Assembly (NCBI GenBank): GCA_026003255.1
Contig: BPGX01000001.1
Location: 186,001-250,000 of the forward strand
Reading direction: 5' to 3'
DNA length: 64,000 nucleotides
Origin: Bacteroidia bacterium
GTDB taxonomy: Bacteria > Bacteroidota > Bacteroidia > B-17B0 > Aurantibacillaceae
Shown: in pieces, positions 37,402-44,775 of the stretch
Layout: the number at the start of each line of letters is the position of its first letter
Position numbering within the stretch: position 1 is the first letter of the stretch
Position numbers and translations under genes: made by a program
Notes under the pieces: model-generated
Seen by the model: only the letters and a program-made list of their open reading frames with translations
Database searches by the model: none
What the model was told of the DNA's origin: nothing

Positions 37402-37754
37402 AATAAACCCAAATTATTCATTAATCATTTTCTCAAATGTTGTATTCCCCTTTATTACTGCTTCTTATGGTATTTTTTGTTTCCATTAGTTGGGTATTAT
37501 TAAAGATAAAGAATAAGACTGTCATTGCGAGGGCGTGTCAACGCCCGAAGCAATCTCAAAAGTTATTACTCCTTTCACCTTTGAGATTGCTTTGCCTGAG
37601 ATCGAAATGTCGAACATTATCATACGAGATTGCTTACCTTTCATTTTTGGAAGGGTCGCAATGATGTGTGAGAAAGTCGTCATTGTGAGGAAACATCGAT
37701 TCCGAAGCAATTTCCTGTGAAAAATATAATTTCAAATGTATAATTTGAGTTCAT
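37402..37754. repeat. Dispersed inverted-repeat element, copy D (compound)
   Basis: About 350 bases. The left end is AACCCAAATTATTCATTAAT leading into CATTTTCTCAAATGTTGT. The right end, read on the minus strand, is GAACTCAAATTATACATTTG leading into AAATTGCTTCGGAATCGATG. Inside are several CGTCATTGCGAGG and GAAGCAATCTC arms in both orientations (37520-37720), as if two palindromic modules were nested. The right end abuts the stop codon of the PorE-like gene. With the 197-base element it accounts for the 591-base gap 37164-37754. Confidence 0.75.
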
Positions 37755-39704
37755 TTACTTTCCGATTATTTTAAACTCCGTTCTTCTGTTTTTAGCTTTG
37801 TTTTCGGGGCTATCATTAGGTGCTTTAGGGCGAGTGTCTGCATAACCTTTGTAAGTCAATCGTGAAGAAGAAATACCACCTTCTTTAATTAAATAATCAT
37901 ACACTGCTTTGGCTCTGTTGGTAGAAAGTGTTTGATTGAATTTTTTATCGCCGCTATTGTCTGTATGTCCACTTAATTCTATTTTAATAGATGGATTTTG
38001 TTTGAGAAATGCGACAAGTTTGTCTAATTCTGCTTTGCTTTCTGGCTTTAAATCCCATTTATTGACATCAAAAAAAACGTTTTTCAATTCTGTTACTGAA
38101 CCTGTATCAATAGGCATTAAGGGTATTTCCAAAATAAACGGCTTTTCAAAACTCGCTTCTACATTTTTAAGAGAAAAATGGTCGCTGTAAAACAAATAGC
38201 CCTTTTGATTGACGTGAATCATATAATCTTTACCAGAATTAAGTGTGAGTAAAAAATTTCCTTTACTATCCGAATAGGCCTGTGCTACTCTGTTTTGAGA
38301 GTTGAGGTCGTATAATTCAAAGTAAGCAATCAGTGGTTCTTTTGTCTTAGCGTTGTAAACTTTGCCTTTGACATAGGTAATTTTTTCTGGCCGAACATTT
38401 TCAGGTAACTCAAAATAGTAAATATCCAATCCTCCAAAGCCGTCTTTTCGATTGCTGGCAAAATAGGCATATTTACCTGAAGGGTCTACCAACAAACTGT
38501 TTTCATCATTATGCGTATTGATGGGATAACCAAGATTGATGGCTGGTCCCCACGAACCATCGGGTTGTCGTTTGCTCATATAAATATCCAATCCGCCCAT
38601 ACCAACGTGCCCATTACTTGAAAAATAGAGGGTTTGATTATCAGGATGAATAAAAACAGATTCTTCGTCGCCGTCGGTATTAATGTTTTGTTCAAGCTTG
38701 ACTGGTTCGGAAAACTTGCCGTTTTCATCTAATACAGACATATAGATGTCTTGTTGTTTTATTTCACCACGACTGACAATGCCTCGTACGAAGTAAAGGG
38801 TTTTTCCATCCGAGGAGAAAGAGGGTTGTGTTTCCCAATGTTGTGTGTTAATTGGTGGACCTACATTCACGGGTTTTGACCATTTACCATTGATGTTTTC
38901 TGAATAGAAAATGTCGCAACTGCCGAAGCCCTTGCGTTCTGGAGAACCGTAATTACCTTCGATATTGATGCACGAAGCGAAAAACATCATTTTACCATCG
39001 GCTGAAATGCTCGGAGCGCCTTCGTTTCCGTATGAATTGATTTCTCGTAAGGGAACAGCGGCCTGCCATTTTCCATTGACTTTATGGGATACATAAAAAT
39101 CTTCTTGTTCGCCTACTTTTCTGGTGAAGATAAAAGTTTCTCCATCTGCTGTAATGGAAGGAAAGTATTCTTCATTGGCACTGTTGATAGCATTACCTAT
39201 GTTGATTGGTTGAAATGGAACAGGATGTTGGATAGCATTTTTTCCAAATTCAGCATTTTTGATTTCTTTCTCAGCAATAGATTTCATATCGGGGTTGATG
39301 TATTTGTAAGATAAAAATTTGGAGTATGCTTGATACGCGGTTTCATAATCGCCATTTATCATAGAAACGCTGGCGAGCATAAAATGATTTACAGGATACA
39401 TATCAGGATTAACATTGATGGCTTTCTTCAAATGTTCAGCAGCTTCAGTATATCTCTTTTTCTCAATGAGAAGTTGTGCATAAGCAGAATGGGCTTCTAT
39501 AAAATTATCATCTTTTTCAAGTGCTTTTTTGATGAGTTCTTCTGCTTCTTTGTCTTTATATTGAGCAAAATACTTTTTACTTTCTTCATAGTATTTAATG
39601 GCTTTTTCATTGGTGGTGCTGTATGTAATGGGCTTCTTTTGAGCAGATAAATAGAGTGTTGTTAAACACAGGATTAAAATGTAGAGATGACGAAACAGAA
39701 ACAT
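37755..39704 (-). CDS. PorE-like TPR / beta-propeller / OmpA protein
   Basis: A 649-residue exported protein; the start at 39704 gives signal peptide MFLFRHLYILILCLTTLYLSAQ. Domains in order are TPR repeats (about 30-140), a PD40/WD40-like propeller with repeated FPSITADGETFIFTRK, PSFSSDGKTLYFVRG and LYFSSNGHVGMGGLDIYMSK (about 160-430), a carboxypeptidase-regulatory beta domain (about 440-530), and an OmpA_C peptidoglycan-binding domain (LSGHTDNSGDKKFNQTLSTNRAKAV, about 580-605). This order matches PorE of the type IX secretion system, which anchors the machine to peptidoglycan. PorE is a lipoprotein in Porphyromonas; here no lipobox Cys is seen. A T9SS cargo gene lies downstream. Confidence 0.8.
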   Translation of the reverse strand: MFLFRHLYILILCLTTLYLSAQKKPITYSTTNEKAIKYYEESKKYFAQYKDKEAEELIKKALEKDDNFIEAHSAYAQLLIEKKRYTEAAEHLKKAINVNPDMYPVNHFMLASVSMINGDYETAYQAYSKFLSYKYINPDMKSIAEKEIKNAEFGKNAIQHPVPFQPINIGNAINSANEEYFPSITADGETFIFTRKVGEQEDFYVSHKVNGKWQAAVPLREINSYGNEGAPSISADGKMMFFASCINIEGNYGSPERKGFGSCDIFYSENINGKWSKPVNVGPPINTQHWETQPSFSSDGKTLYFVRGIVSRGEIKQQDIYMSVLDENGKFSEPVKLEQNINTDGDEESVFIHPDNQTLYFSSNGHVGMGGLDIYMSKRQPDGSWGPAINLGYPINTHNDENSLLVDPSGKYAYFASNRKDGFGGLDIYYFELPENVRPEKITYVKGKVYNAKTKEPLIAYFELYDLNSQNRVAQAYSDSKGNFLLTLNSGKDYMIHVNQKGYLFYSDHFSLKNVEASFEKPFILEIPLMPIDTGSVTELKNVFFDVNKWDLKPESKAELDKLVAFLKQNPSIKIELSGHTDNSGDKKFNQTLSTNRAKAVYDYLIKEGGISSSRLTYKGYADTRPKAPNDSPENKAKNRRTEFKIIGK

Positions 39705-39775
39705 TTTTTTGGCTTGAATATAAAGAGAAATCAATTAAACAGGAATGGATTTAATAATTCTTAATTTATTTTCAC

Positions 39776-39783
39776 TAAATTTG
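39776..39783 (+). promoter_or_regulatory. Promoter -7 element of the 167-residue membrane protein gene
   Basis: TAAATTTG, a perfect TAnnTTTG match, 14 bases before the ATG at 39798. It excludes the TTG start at 39786. Confidence 0.6.
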
Positions 39784-39797
39784 CATTGAATAGAGAT

Positions 39798-40301
39798 ATG
39801 TTTTTCAGAAGAATAACACTTGCTTCTTTAGGAATAATAATTCTTTTTTGGTGTGTAGTTCCTTGTATATTATTTGTATTGCAGATGAGTATTCATCGTT
39901 ATAACTGGGAATTATTTGAAGAAGATAGAAATAAAGTAAATAAAATCAGGATTGAACTTTCACTTAATGAGTTTAATCAATGTAAAATAAATGATAAAGA
40001 AATTTGTATTCATCAAACATTATATGATATTATAGATTATACTGTTCTGGGGAATAAAGTAGTGTTGCAATTATATCAAGATGATGAAGAGCAAAATGTT
40101 TTAGGATTACTTAATAATTTAATTACGTTTCTAAAAATTTACCTTTCAAATTTGTTCTCAATATTGGTATTCCTTCCATTTTTTAGTTTTTCTTCCTTTT
40201 TGGTTTATAAAATTTATGAACACTATGCTTATTATGAAAGTTTTGTAAAAATAGTTTGCGTTGAAAAAATCATTCCTCCTCCTGAAAGGTTGTGTGCATA
40301 A
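39798..40301 (+). CDS. Two-helix membrane protein, unknown family
   Basis: A 167-residue protein, not recognised. There are two hydrophobic segments: residues about 6-29 (LASLGIIILFWCVVPCILFVL) and about 111-136. A polar, mostly charged region of ~80 residues between them would face one side of the membrane. The C-terminus has VEKIIPPPERL. The start at 39798 is chosen because a perfect promoter element lies immediately upstream. It is divergent from the PorE-like gene and 75 bases before the TonB receptor, with which it could be cotranscribed. Confidence 0.6.
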   Translation: MFFRRITLASLGIIILFWCVVPCILFVLQMSIHRYNWELFEEDRNKVNKIRIELSLNEFNQCKINDKEICIHQTLYDIIDYTVLGNKVVLQLYQDDEEQNVLGLLNNLITFLKIYLSNLFSILVFLPFFSFSSFLVYKIYEHYAYYESFVKIVCVEKIIPPPERLCA

Positions 40302-40376
40302 ATACGTTGTTTTATATTTCTAATAACAATTTATTGTAATTGTTTTTTCATCCATTAAATTTTAAAAACGAAAACT

Positions 40377-42596
40377 ATGAATCTAAAATATTTAGTTTTA
40401 ATTATTGTATATTTAATAATTATACAAAGATATTTTTCTCAAAAAACTTCTGATAGTATAAAAATTCAGAATTTACAGGAAGTTGAGATTTCTGCTAATA
40501 GAGTAGTGGAAAAGAAACGATTAACTGCTCAACAAATTAATCTTCTTACAAAAGAAGAAATACAATTTTTACAAAGTCAAACAACGGCAGATTTGATGCA
40601 AAATTCGGGCAGTGTTTTTGTTCAAAAAAGTCAACAGGGTGGTGGAAGTCCTGTCATTCGTGGCTTTGAATCTAGCAGAATTTTGTTGGTGATAGATGGT
40701 GTGCGAATGAATAATTTAATTTATCGTTCAGGACATTTGCAAAACATTATCACTACCGATAATAATTCTTTTGAAAAAGTTGAAATAATATATGGGTCTT
40801 CCTCTACCATTTACGGTAGCGATGCATTAGGTGGTGTAATTCACCTTTATACTCGAAATCCTGTGCTTGCTAATGACTCACAAACTACCAAAATTAAAGT
40901 CAATTTGTTTACAAGATATGGTTCAGTGAATAATGAAAGTACCAGTCACGTTGATTTCAACATTGGTTTCAAAAAGTTTGCATCATTTACATCCTTTACG
41001 TTCTCAAGATTTGGTGATTTGCGTGGTGGAGAAAATCAAAATCCATTTTACAACGGTTCTTATGGAGAACGACCTTATTACGTCAAACGTTTTGGAAATA
41101 AGGATTCTATGGTAAAAAACAGCGATAAATACTTGCAGGTACAAAGTGGCTATAATCAATACGATCTGGTACAAAAATTTTTATTCAAACAGAATGATTT
41201 TACAGAACATTTATTAAACTTTCAATATTCTACATCTTCAAATGTACCAAGATATGATCGTCTCACAGAATATGCCGGTACTAATCTACGTTTTGCAGAA
41301 TGGTATTATGGTCCACAAACTCGACTAATGGCTGCTTATGACTTTAAGTATTCTAAATCCACATTTTTTTCAGATTTTATTCGTGTGATTGCCAATTTTC
41401 AAAACATAGAAGAAAGCCGATACACAAGAAGGTTTAATAATAAAAACTTAAATGGTACGATTGAAAACGTAAATGTATATGGTCTAAATGTGGATTTATT
41501 GAAAAAATGGAACAAGCATCATTTACAATATGGAATTGATGTTCAATATAATACAGTTTCTTCTAAAGGAATTATTAAAGATATTATAGCGAATGTAGAA
41601 AACCCAGGACCGACGAGATATCCAGATGGTTCTAACAAAATGATGTGGGGCGCTTTTTACTTAACTCATAAATGGTTTCTTGATAACGAGAGTTTGATAC
41701 TAATAGATGGTGTTCGTCTGGGATATGCTTATTTGCACTCTACTTTTATCGACACTACGTTCTTTAAATTTCCTTTTCGTGAATCAATACAAAGAAATTT
41801 CACTTACTCAGGCAATATAGGAATAGTTAATAATATCAAGAATGAATGGAAATTATCCTTTTTGGTCTCATCGGGATTTAGAGTACCTAATGTGGATGAT
41901 TTAGGAAAAGTTTTTGACACTCAGCCCGGTGCTGTAATTGTACCTAATCCAAATATTCAACCTGAAAAAACTTTGACAGAAGAAATTAATGTTACAAAAT
42001 TTTTTGGAAACAATGGAAGTTTTGAAAATGTAATTTACTACACACAAATTTTTGATGCCATTGTTACAGATAAATTTCAATACAATGGACAGGATTCTAT
42101 TATTTACAACGGTGTGAAAAGTCAGGTGTTAGCCAATCAGAATAAACAAAGAGCATACATATACGGCTTCGCTTCACAATTGAGAATGAATGTATCGCAT
42201 CATTTTGAGTTTGCAGTAAGTATGAATTATACTTATGGACGAATCAAGACCGATACAATGGATTATCCTTTAGACCATATTCCTCCATTTTATTCAAGAA
42301 TGGCTTTCAGCTACAAACCAAATGCTAAATTAAACTTCACTTTATTCTCCATTTTTAATGGAAAAAAAGATGTATCTAATTACAATATGTTTGGTGAAGA
42401 TAATTTTAAATATGCTACGCCTGTTGGTATTCCTGCCTGGTTTACTTTGAATTTCAGAATGCAGTGGAATGTATGGAAATATGCAACATTGGTGGCAGGT
42501 ATTGACAATATCTTTGATACACAATACCGTGTTTTTGCAAGTGGAATCAATGCACCCGGAAGAAATATCTTTGCAACACTCAAAATTCATTTTTAA
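40377..42596 (+). CDS. TonB-dependent outer-membrane receptor, heme/hemoglobin type
   Basis: A 739-residue receptor with an N-terminal signal (to about residue 22). The plug domain begins LQEVEISANRVVEKKRLTAQQ and has GGGSPVIRGFESSRILLVIDGVRMNNLIYRSGHLQN split across about 89-125. The 22-stranded barrel ends in LKIHF. The VRMNNxIYRSGHLQN signature is typical of the TonB-dependent hemoglobin/transferrin/lactoferrin receptor group, so heme or iron uptake is likely. There is no N-terminal carboxypeptidase-regulatory domain and no SusD partner. A strong terminator follows at 42670. Confidence 0.88.
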   Translation: MNLKYLVLIIVYLIIIQRYFSQKTSDSIKIQNLQEVEISANRVVEKKRLTAQQINLLTKEEIQFLQSQTTADLMQNSGSVFVQKSQQGGGSPVIRGFESSRILLVIDGVRMNNLIYRSGHLQNIITTDNNSFEKVEIIYGSSSTIYGSDALGGVIHLYTRNPVLANDSQTTKIKVNLFTRYGSVNNESTSHVDFNIGFKKFASFTSFTFSRFGDLRGGENQNPFYNGSYGERPYYVKRFGNKDSMVKNSDKYLQVQSGYNQYDLVQKFLFKQNDFTEHLLNFQYSTSSNVPRYDRLTEYAGTNLRFAEWYYGPQTRLMAAYDFKYSKSTFFSDFIRVIANFQNIEESRYTRRFNNKNLNGTIENVNVYGLNVDLLKKWNKHHLQYGIDVQYNTVSSKGIIKDIIANVENPGPTRYPDGSNKMMWGAFYLTHKWFLDNESLILIDGVRLGYAYLHSTFIDTTFFKFPFRESIQRNFTYSGNIGIVNNIKNEWKLSFLVSSGFRVPNVDDLGKVFDTQPGAVIVPNPNIQPEKTLTEEINVTKFFGNNGSFENVIYYTQIFDAIVTDKFQYNGQDSIIYNGVKSQVLANQNKQRAYIYGFASQLRMNVSHHFEFAVSMNYTYGRIKTDTMDYPLDHIPPFYSRMAFSYKPNAKLNFTLFSIFNGKKDVSNYNMFGEDNFKYATPVGIPAWFTLNFRMQWNVWKYATLVAGIDNIFDTQYRVFASGINAPGRNIFATLKIHF

Positions 42597-42669
42597 TCCC
42601 ACTTTTTACCACTAAGTTACTATTTTAACTTCAAAATAACCTTTTTTTAATAGAAAATTCATTTTTACT

Positions 42670-42710
42670 AAAAGCACTTTATCCACAATCTTGTGAATAA
42701 AGTGCTTTTT
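42670..42710 (+). terminator. Hairpin terminator after the TonB receptor gene, built from inverted DnaA-box-like sequence
   Basis: AAAAGCACTTTAT (42670-42682) pairs with ATAAAGTGCTTTT (42697-42709), and inner CACAA pairs with TTGTG; a T tract follows. One arm contains TTATCCACA and the other, inverted, TTATTCACA. Confidence 0.8.
42679..42687 (+). promoter_or_regulatory. DnaA box 1
   Basis: TTATCCACA, a perfect match to the consensus DnaA box, lying inside the hairpin terminator. Confidence 0.5.
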
Positions 42711-42779
42711 TATATTTAATGCTATTATTTTGTATCCCTTGATAAATCTGTAATTCAGTTCGTTTAGCTTCAAATAAAA

Positions 42780-42788
42780 TTATCCACA
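42780..42788 (+). promoter_or_regulatory. DnaA box 2
   Basis: TTATCCACA, a perfect consensus DnaA box 120 bases upstream of the mraZ ATG. Confidence 0.6.
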
Positions 42789-42809
42789 ATAATTGTTAGT
42801 AATTAAATT

Positions 42810-42818
42810 TTATCCACA
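42810..42818 (+). promoter_or_regulatory. DnaA box 3
   Basis: TTATCCACA, a perfect consensus DnaA box in the same orientation as box 2, 30 bases from it (centre to centre), directly before the MraZ repeats. Confidence 0.6.
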
Positions 42819-42820
42819 TG

Positions 42821-42850
42821 GTGGTAAAAAGTGGTAAAAAGTGGTAAAAA
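42821..42850 (+). promoter_or_regulatory. MraZ operator: three 10-bp repeats
   Basis: Three exact tandem copies of GTGGTAAAAA. The register AAAGTGGTAA matches the known MraZ box AAAGTGKNNN, repeated at 10-bp helical spacing. It lies 50-79 bases upstream of mraZ and just upstream of a TATTTTAG -7-like element (42867-42874), as expected for autoregulation of the dcw operon. Confidence 0.85.
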
Positions 42851-42899
42851 ATAGAAAAATTGTCTGTATTTTAGTGCCCAAAATCATTCTATCCCCTGT

Positions 42900-43361
42900 A
42901 TGTTTACTCTTATTGGAGAATTCGATTGCAAAGTAGATGCTAAAAATCGTCTGCTTCTTCCATCTGATCTCAAAAAACAGATGGGGAATGCTTTTGACAG
43001 GGGATTTGTAGCAAATCGTAATCTCCATCATCCGTGTATAACGCTCTACCCAATGCAGGAGTGGGAAAGTATTAATGAGCAACTTCGAAAACTCAATCGC
43101 CTCATAAAAGCCAACGACATCTTTATCCGCAAATTTATGGGAGGGGCTACGCAATGTATGCCTGATAATTCCGGAAGAATATTAATTCCAAAGCCACTTG
43201 CTGAATATGCTCAGATAAAGTCCGACATTAAAGTGATTGGTAGCAATAACATTATTGAAATATGGGATAAAGACCTTTACAACAACTTCTTACAGCAAGA
43301 TTTTGATATTGAAAAAATGGCGATTGAAATTTTCGGAAACAACAATAGTTCCAAAAACTAA
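42900..43361 (+). CDS. mraZ: Transcriptional regulator MraZ
   Basis: A 153-residue protein with two SpoVT/AbrB-like MraZ repeats: GEFDCKVDAKNRLLLPSDLKKQM at 6-28 and GGATQCMPDNSGRILIPKPLAEYA near 81-104. It forms a ring-shaped octamer or dodecamer that binds the repeats upstream of its own operon and represses the division cluster. The operator is visible at 42821-42850. It is the first gene of the 13-gene plus-strand dcw cluster. Confidence 0.95.
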   Translation: MFTLIGEFDCKVDAKNRLLLPSDLKKQMGNAFDRGFVANRNLHHPCITLYPMQEWESINEQLRKLNRLIKANDIFIRKFMGGATQCMPDNSGRILIPKPLAEYAQIKSDIKVIGSNNIIEIWDKDLYNNFLQQDFDIEKMAIEIFGNNNSSKN

Positions 43362-43379
43362 AACCACAACTTCATACTA

Positions 43380-44294
43380 ATGACCACTTCGCAAACCTAT
43401 CACATACCGGTGATGTTGAATGAATGTTTGAATTACCTCAACATTCAACCGGATGGAATTTATGTGGATGTGACGTTTGGTGGTGGTGGTCATTCTCGTG
43501 CTATTCTTGAAAAACTATCTGAAAAAGGAAAATTGTTTGCTTTTGATCAGGACAAAGACGCACAGAAAAATATTATCAATGATGAACGATTTACGTTTAT
43601 TCCTCACAACTTTGCTTTTATTGCTCAATGGTTACATTACTATAAAGTTTATAAAGTCAATGGAATACTGGCAGATTTAGGTGTTTCGCTTCATCAATTT
43701 CAAACGCCTGAAAGAGGATTTTCTTACCGATATAATTATCCTCTGGATATGCGAATGAATCAACAACAAAAACTCACAGCCAGAGATGTTGTGAATGATT
43801 ACAGTGTGCAACAATTAGAGAATATCTTTAAAGAATATGGTGATTTACCGAATGCAAAAAAAATAGCCCATCTCATTCAAGAGTATCGCTTCCATCAACC
43901 GATTGAAACAACTTTTGACCTTGTAAAAGCAGTAAAACCAGTCCTTCCCAAAGTAAATGATTATCCGATATTGTCCAGAATTTTTCAAGCCATTCGTATT
44001 GAAGTTAACAAAGAAATTGAGAATCTGAAAAGTTTTTTAAATCAAACTTATGATTTATTGGAACACAAAGGACGACTGGTTGTGTTGACGTATCATTCAT
44101 TAGAAGATAAAATTGTAAAACACTTTATGATTCACGGACATACAGATAAAACGCTTACTCCAGATCCAATATATGGAACAATTCAATATCCATTTAATAA
44201 CTTAACTAAAAAACCTATTGAAGCAACCGAAGAAGAGATAAAAAGAAATCCTCAATCCAGAAGCGCCAAACTAAGAGCAGTAGAAAAAGTTTAG
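43380..44294 (+). CDS. rsmH: 16S rRNA m4C1402 methyltransferase
   Basis: A 304-residue SAM-dependent enzyme that N4-methylates C1402 of 16S rRNA. Motifs are YHIPVMLNECLNYL at 7-20, SAM-binding VDVTFGGGGHSRAIL at 29-43, ADLGVSLHQF near 99, PLDMRMNQ near 120, RIFQAIRIEVNKE near 200 and LVVLTYHSLEDKIVKHFM near 233. It is the second gene of the dcw cluster, 18 bases after mraZ. The length is typical. Confidence 0.96.
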   Translation: MTTSQTYHIPVMLNECLNYLNIQPDGIYVDVTFGGGGHSRAILEKLSEKGKLFAFDQDKDAQKNIINDERFTFIPHNFAFIAQWLHYYKVYKVNGILADLGVSLHQFQTPERGFSYRYNYPLDMRMNQQQKLTARDVVNDYSVQQLENIFKEYGDLPNAKKIAHLIQEYRFHQPIETTFDLVKAVKPVLPKVNDYPILSRIFQAIRIEVNKEIENLKSFLNQTYDLLEHKGRLVVLTYHSLEDKIVKHFMIHGHTDKTLTPDPIYGTIQYPFNNLTKKPIEATEEEIKRNPQSRSAKLRAVEKV

Positions 44295-44301
44295 AATAAT
44301 T

Positions 44302-44754
44302 ATGACAAGAAAAAATAAAATATTACTCACAGAAGAAAAGAATGTAGAAACTGAAGAAGAAAAAACAATTAAAGAAAAAGCAACTTCTGTAATGACAAAA
44401 AAATCAAGCGCTTCAAAAGGTATAATTATTCGGATGTTTTATTATGTATTTGGTGGACAATATTTTGAAACGCACGAAATACAAAACCATATCAAATATT
44501 TTCTTCTCCTGGTTGGACTTGGAATATTATACATCAACAACGGGAATAAAGCAGATAAAAAAATCAGAGATATTAATAAATTAAATAAAGAATTGAAAGA
44601 ATTGAGATCACAATATATCATTACTCAATCAGAATTAATGTTTTTAAGTAAGCAAAGCGAAGTTGCAAAAAGAGTAGAACCAATAGGATTAAAAGAAACA
44701 ACTCAACAACCTTATTTAATATTAAATAAAGATACGACTAATCATATTTATTAA
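44302..44754 (+). CDS. ftsL: FtsL-like cell-division protein
   Basis: A 150-residue bitopic protein. A charged cytoplasmic N-terminus (1 to about 65) is followed by one transmembrane segment (IKYFLLLVGLGILYI, about 63-78) and a periplasmic coiled coil (KIRDINKLNKELKELRSQYIITQSEL, about 88-113). Position between rsmH and ftsI and topology match the Bacteroidota FtsL-like family, although the sequence diverges from E. coli FtsL and has a longer N-terminus. It is expected to act with FtsQ and FtsI in the divisome; no FtsB is seen nearby. Confidence 0.8.
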   Translation: MTRKNKILLTEEKNVETEEEKTIKEKATSVMTKKSSASKGIIIRMFYYVFGGQYFETHEIQNHIKYFLLLVGLGILYINNGNKADKKIRDINKLNKELKELRSQYIITQSELMFLSKQSEVAKRVEPIGLKETTQQPYLILNKDTTNHIY

Positions 44755-44775
44755 TTAAAAACAATTTTAACTCAA

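Noticed and set aside
37437-37720. Short open frames of 60-75 codons on both strands between the T9SS and PorE-like genes
   Set aside because: They lie entirely within the dispersed repeat and exist on both strands because of its palindromes.
42597-42899. Calling this region oriC outright
   Set aside because: Three DnaA boxes are suggestive, but there is no dnaA, rpmH or gidA nearby and no skew evidence from this window; one box belongs to a terminator hairpin.
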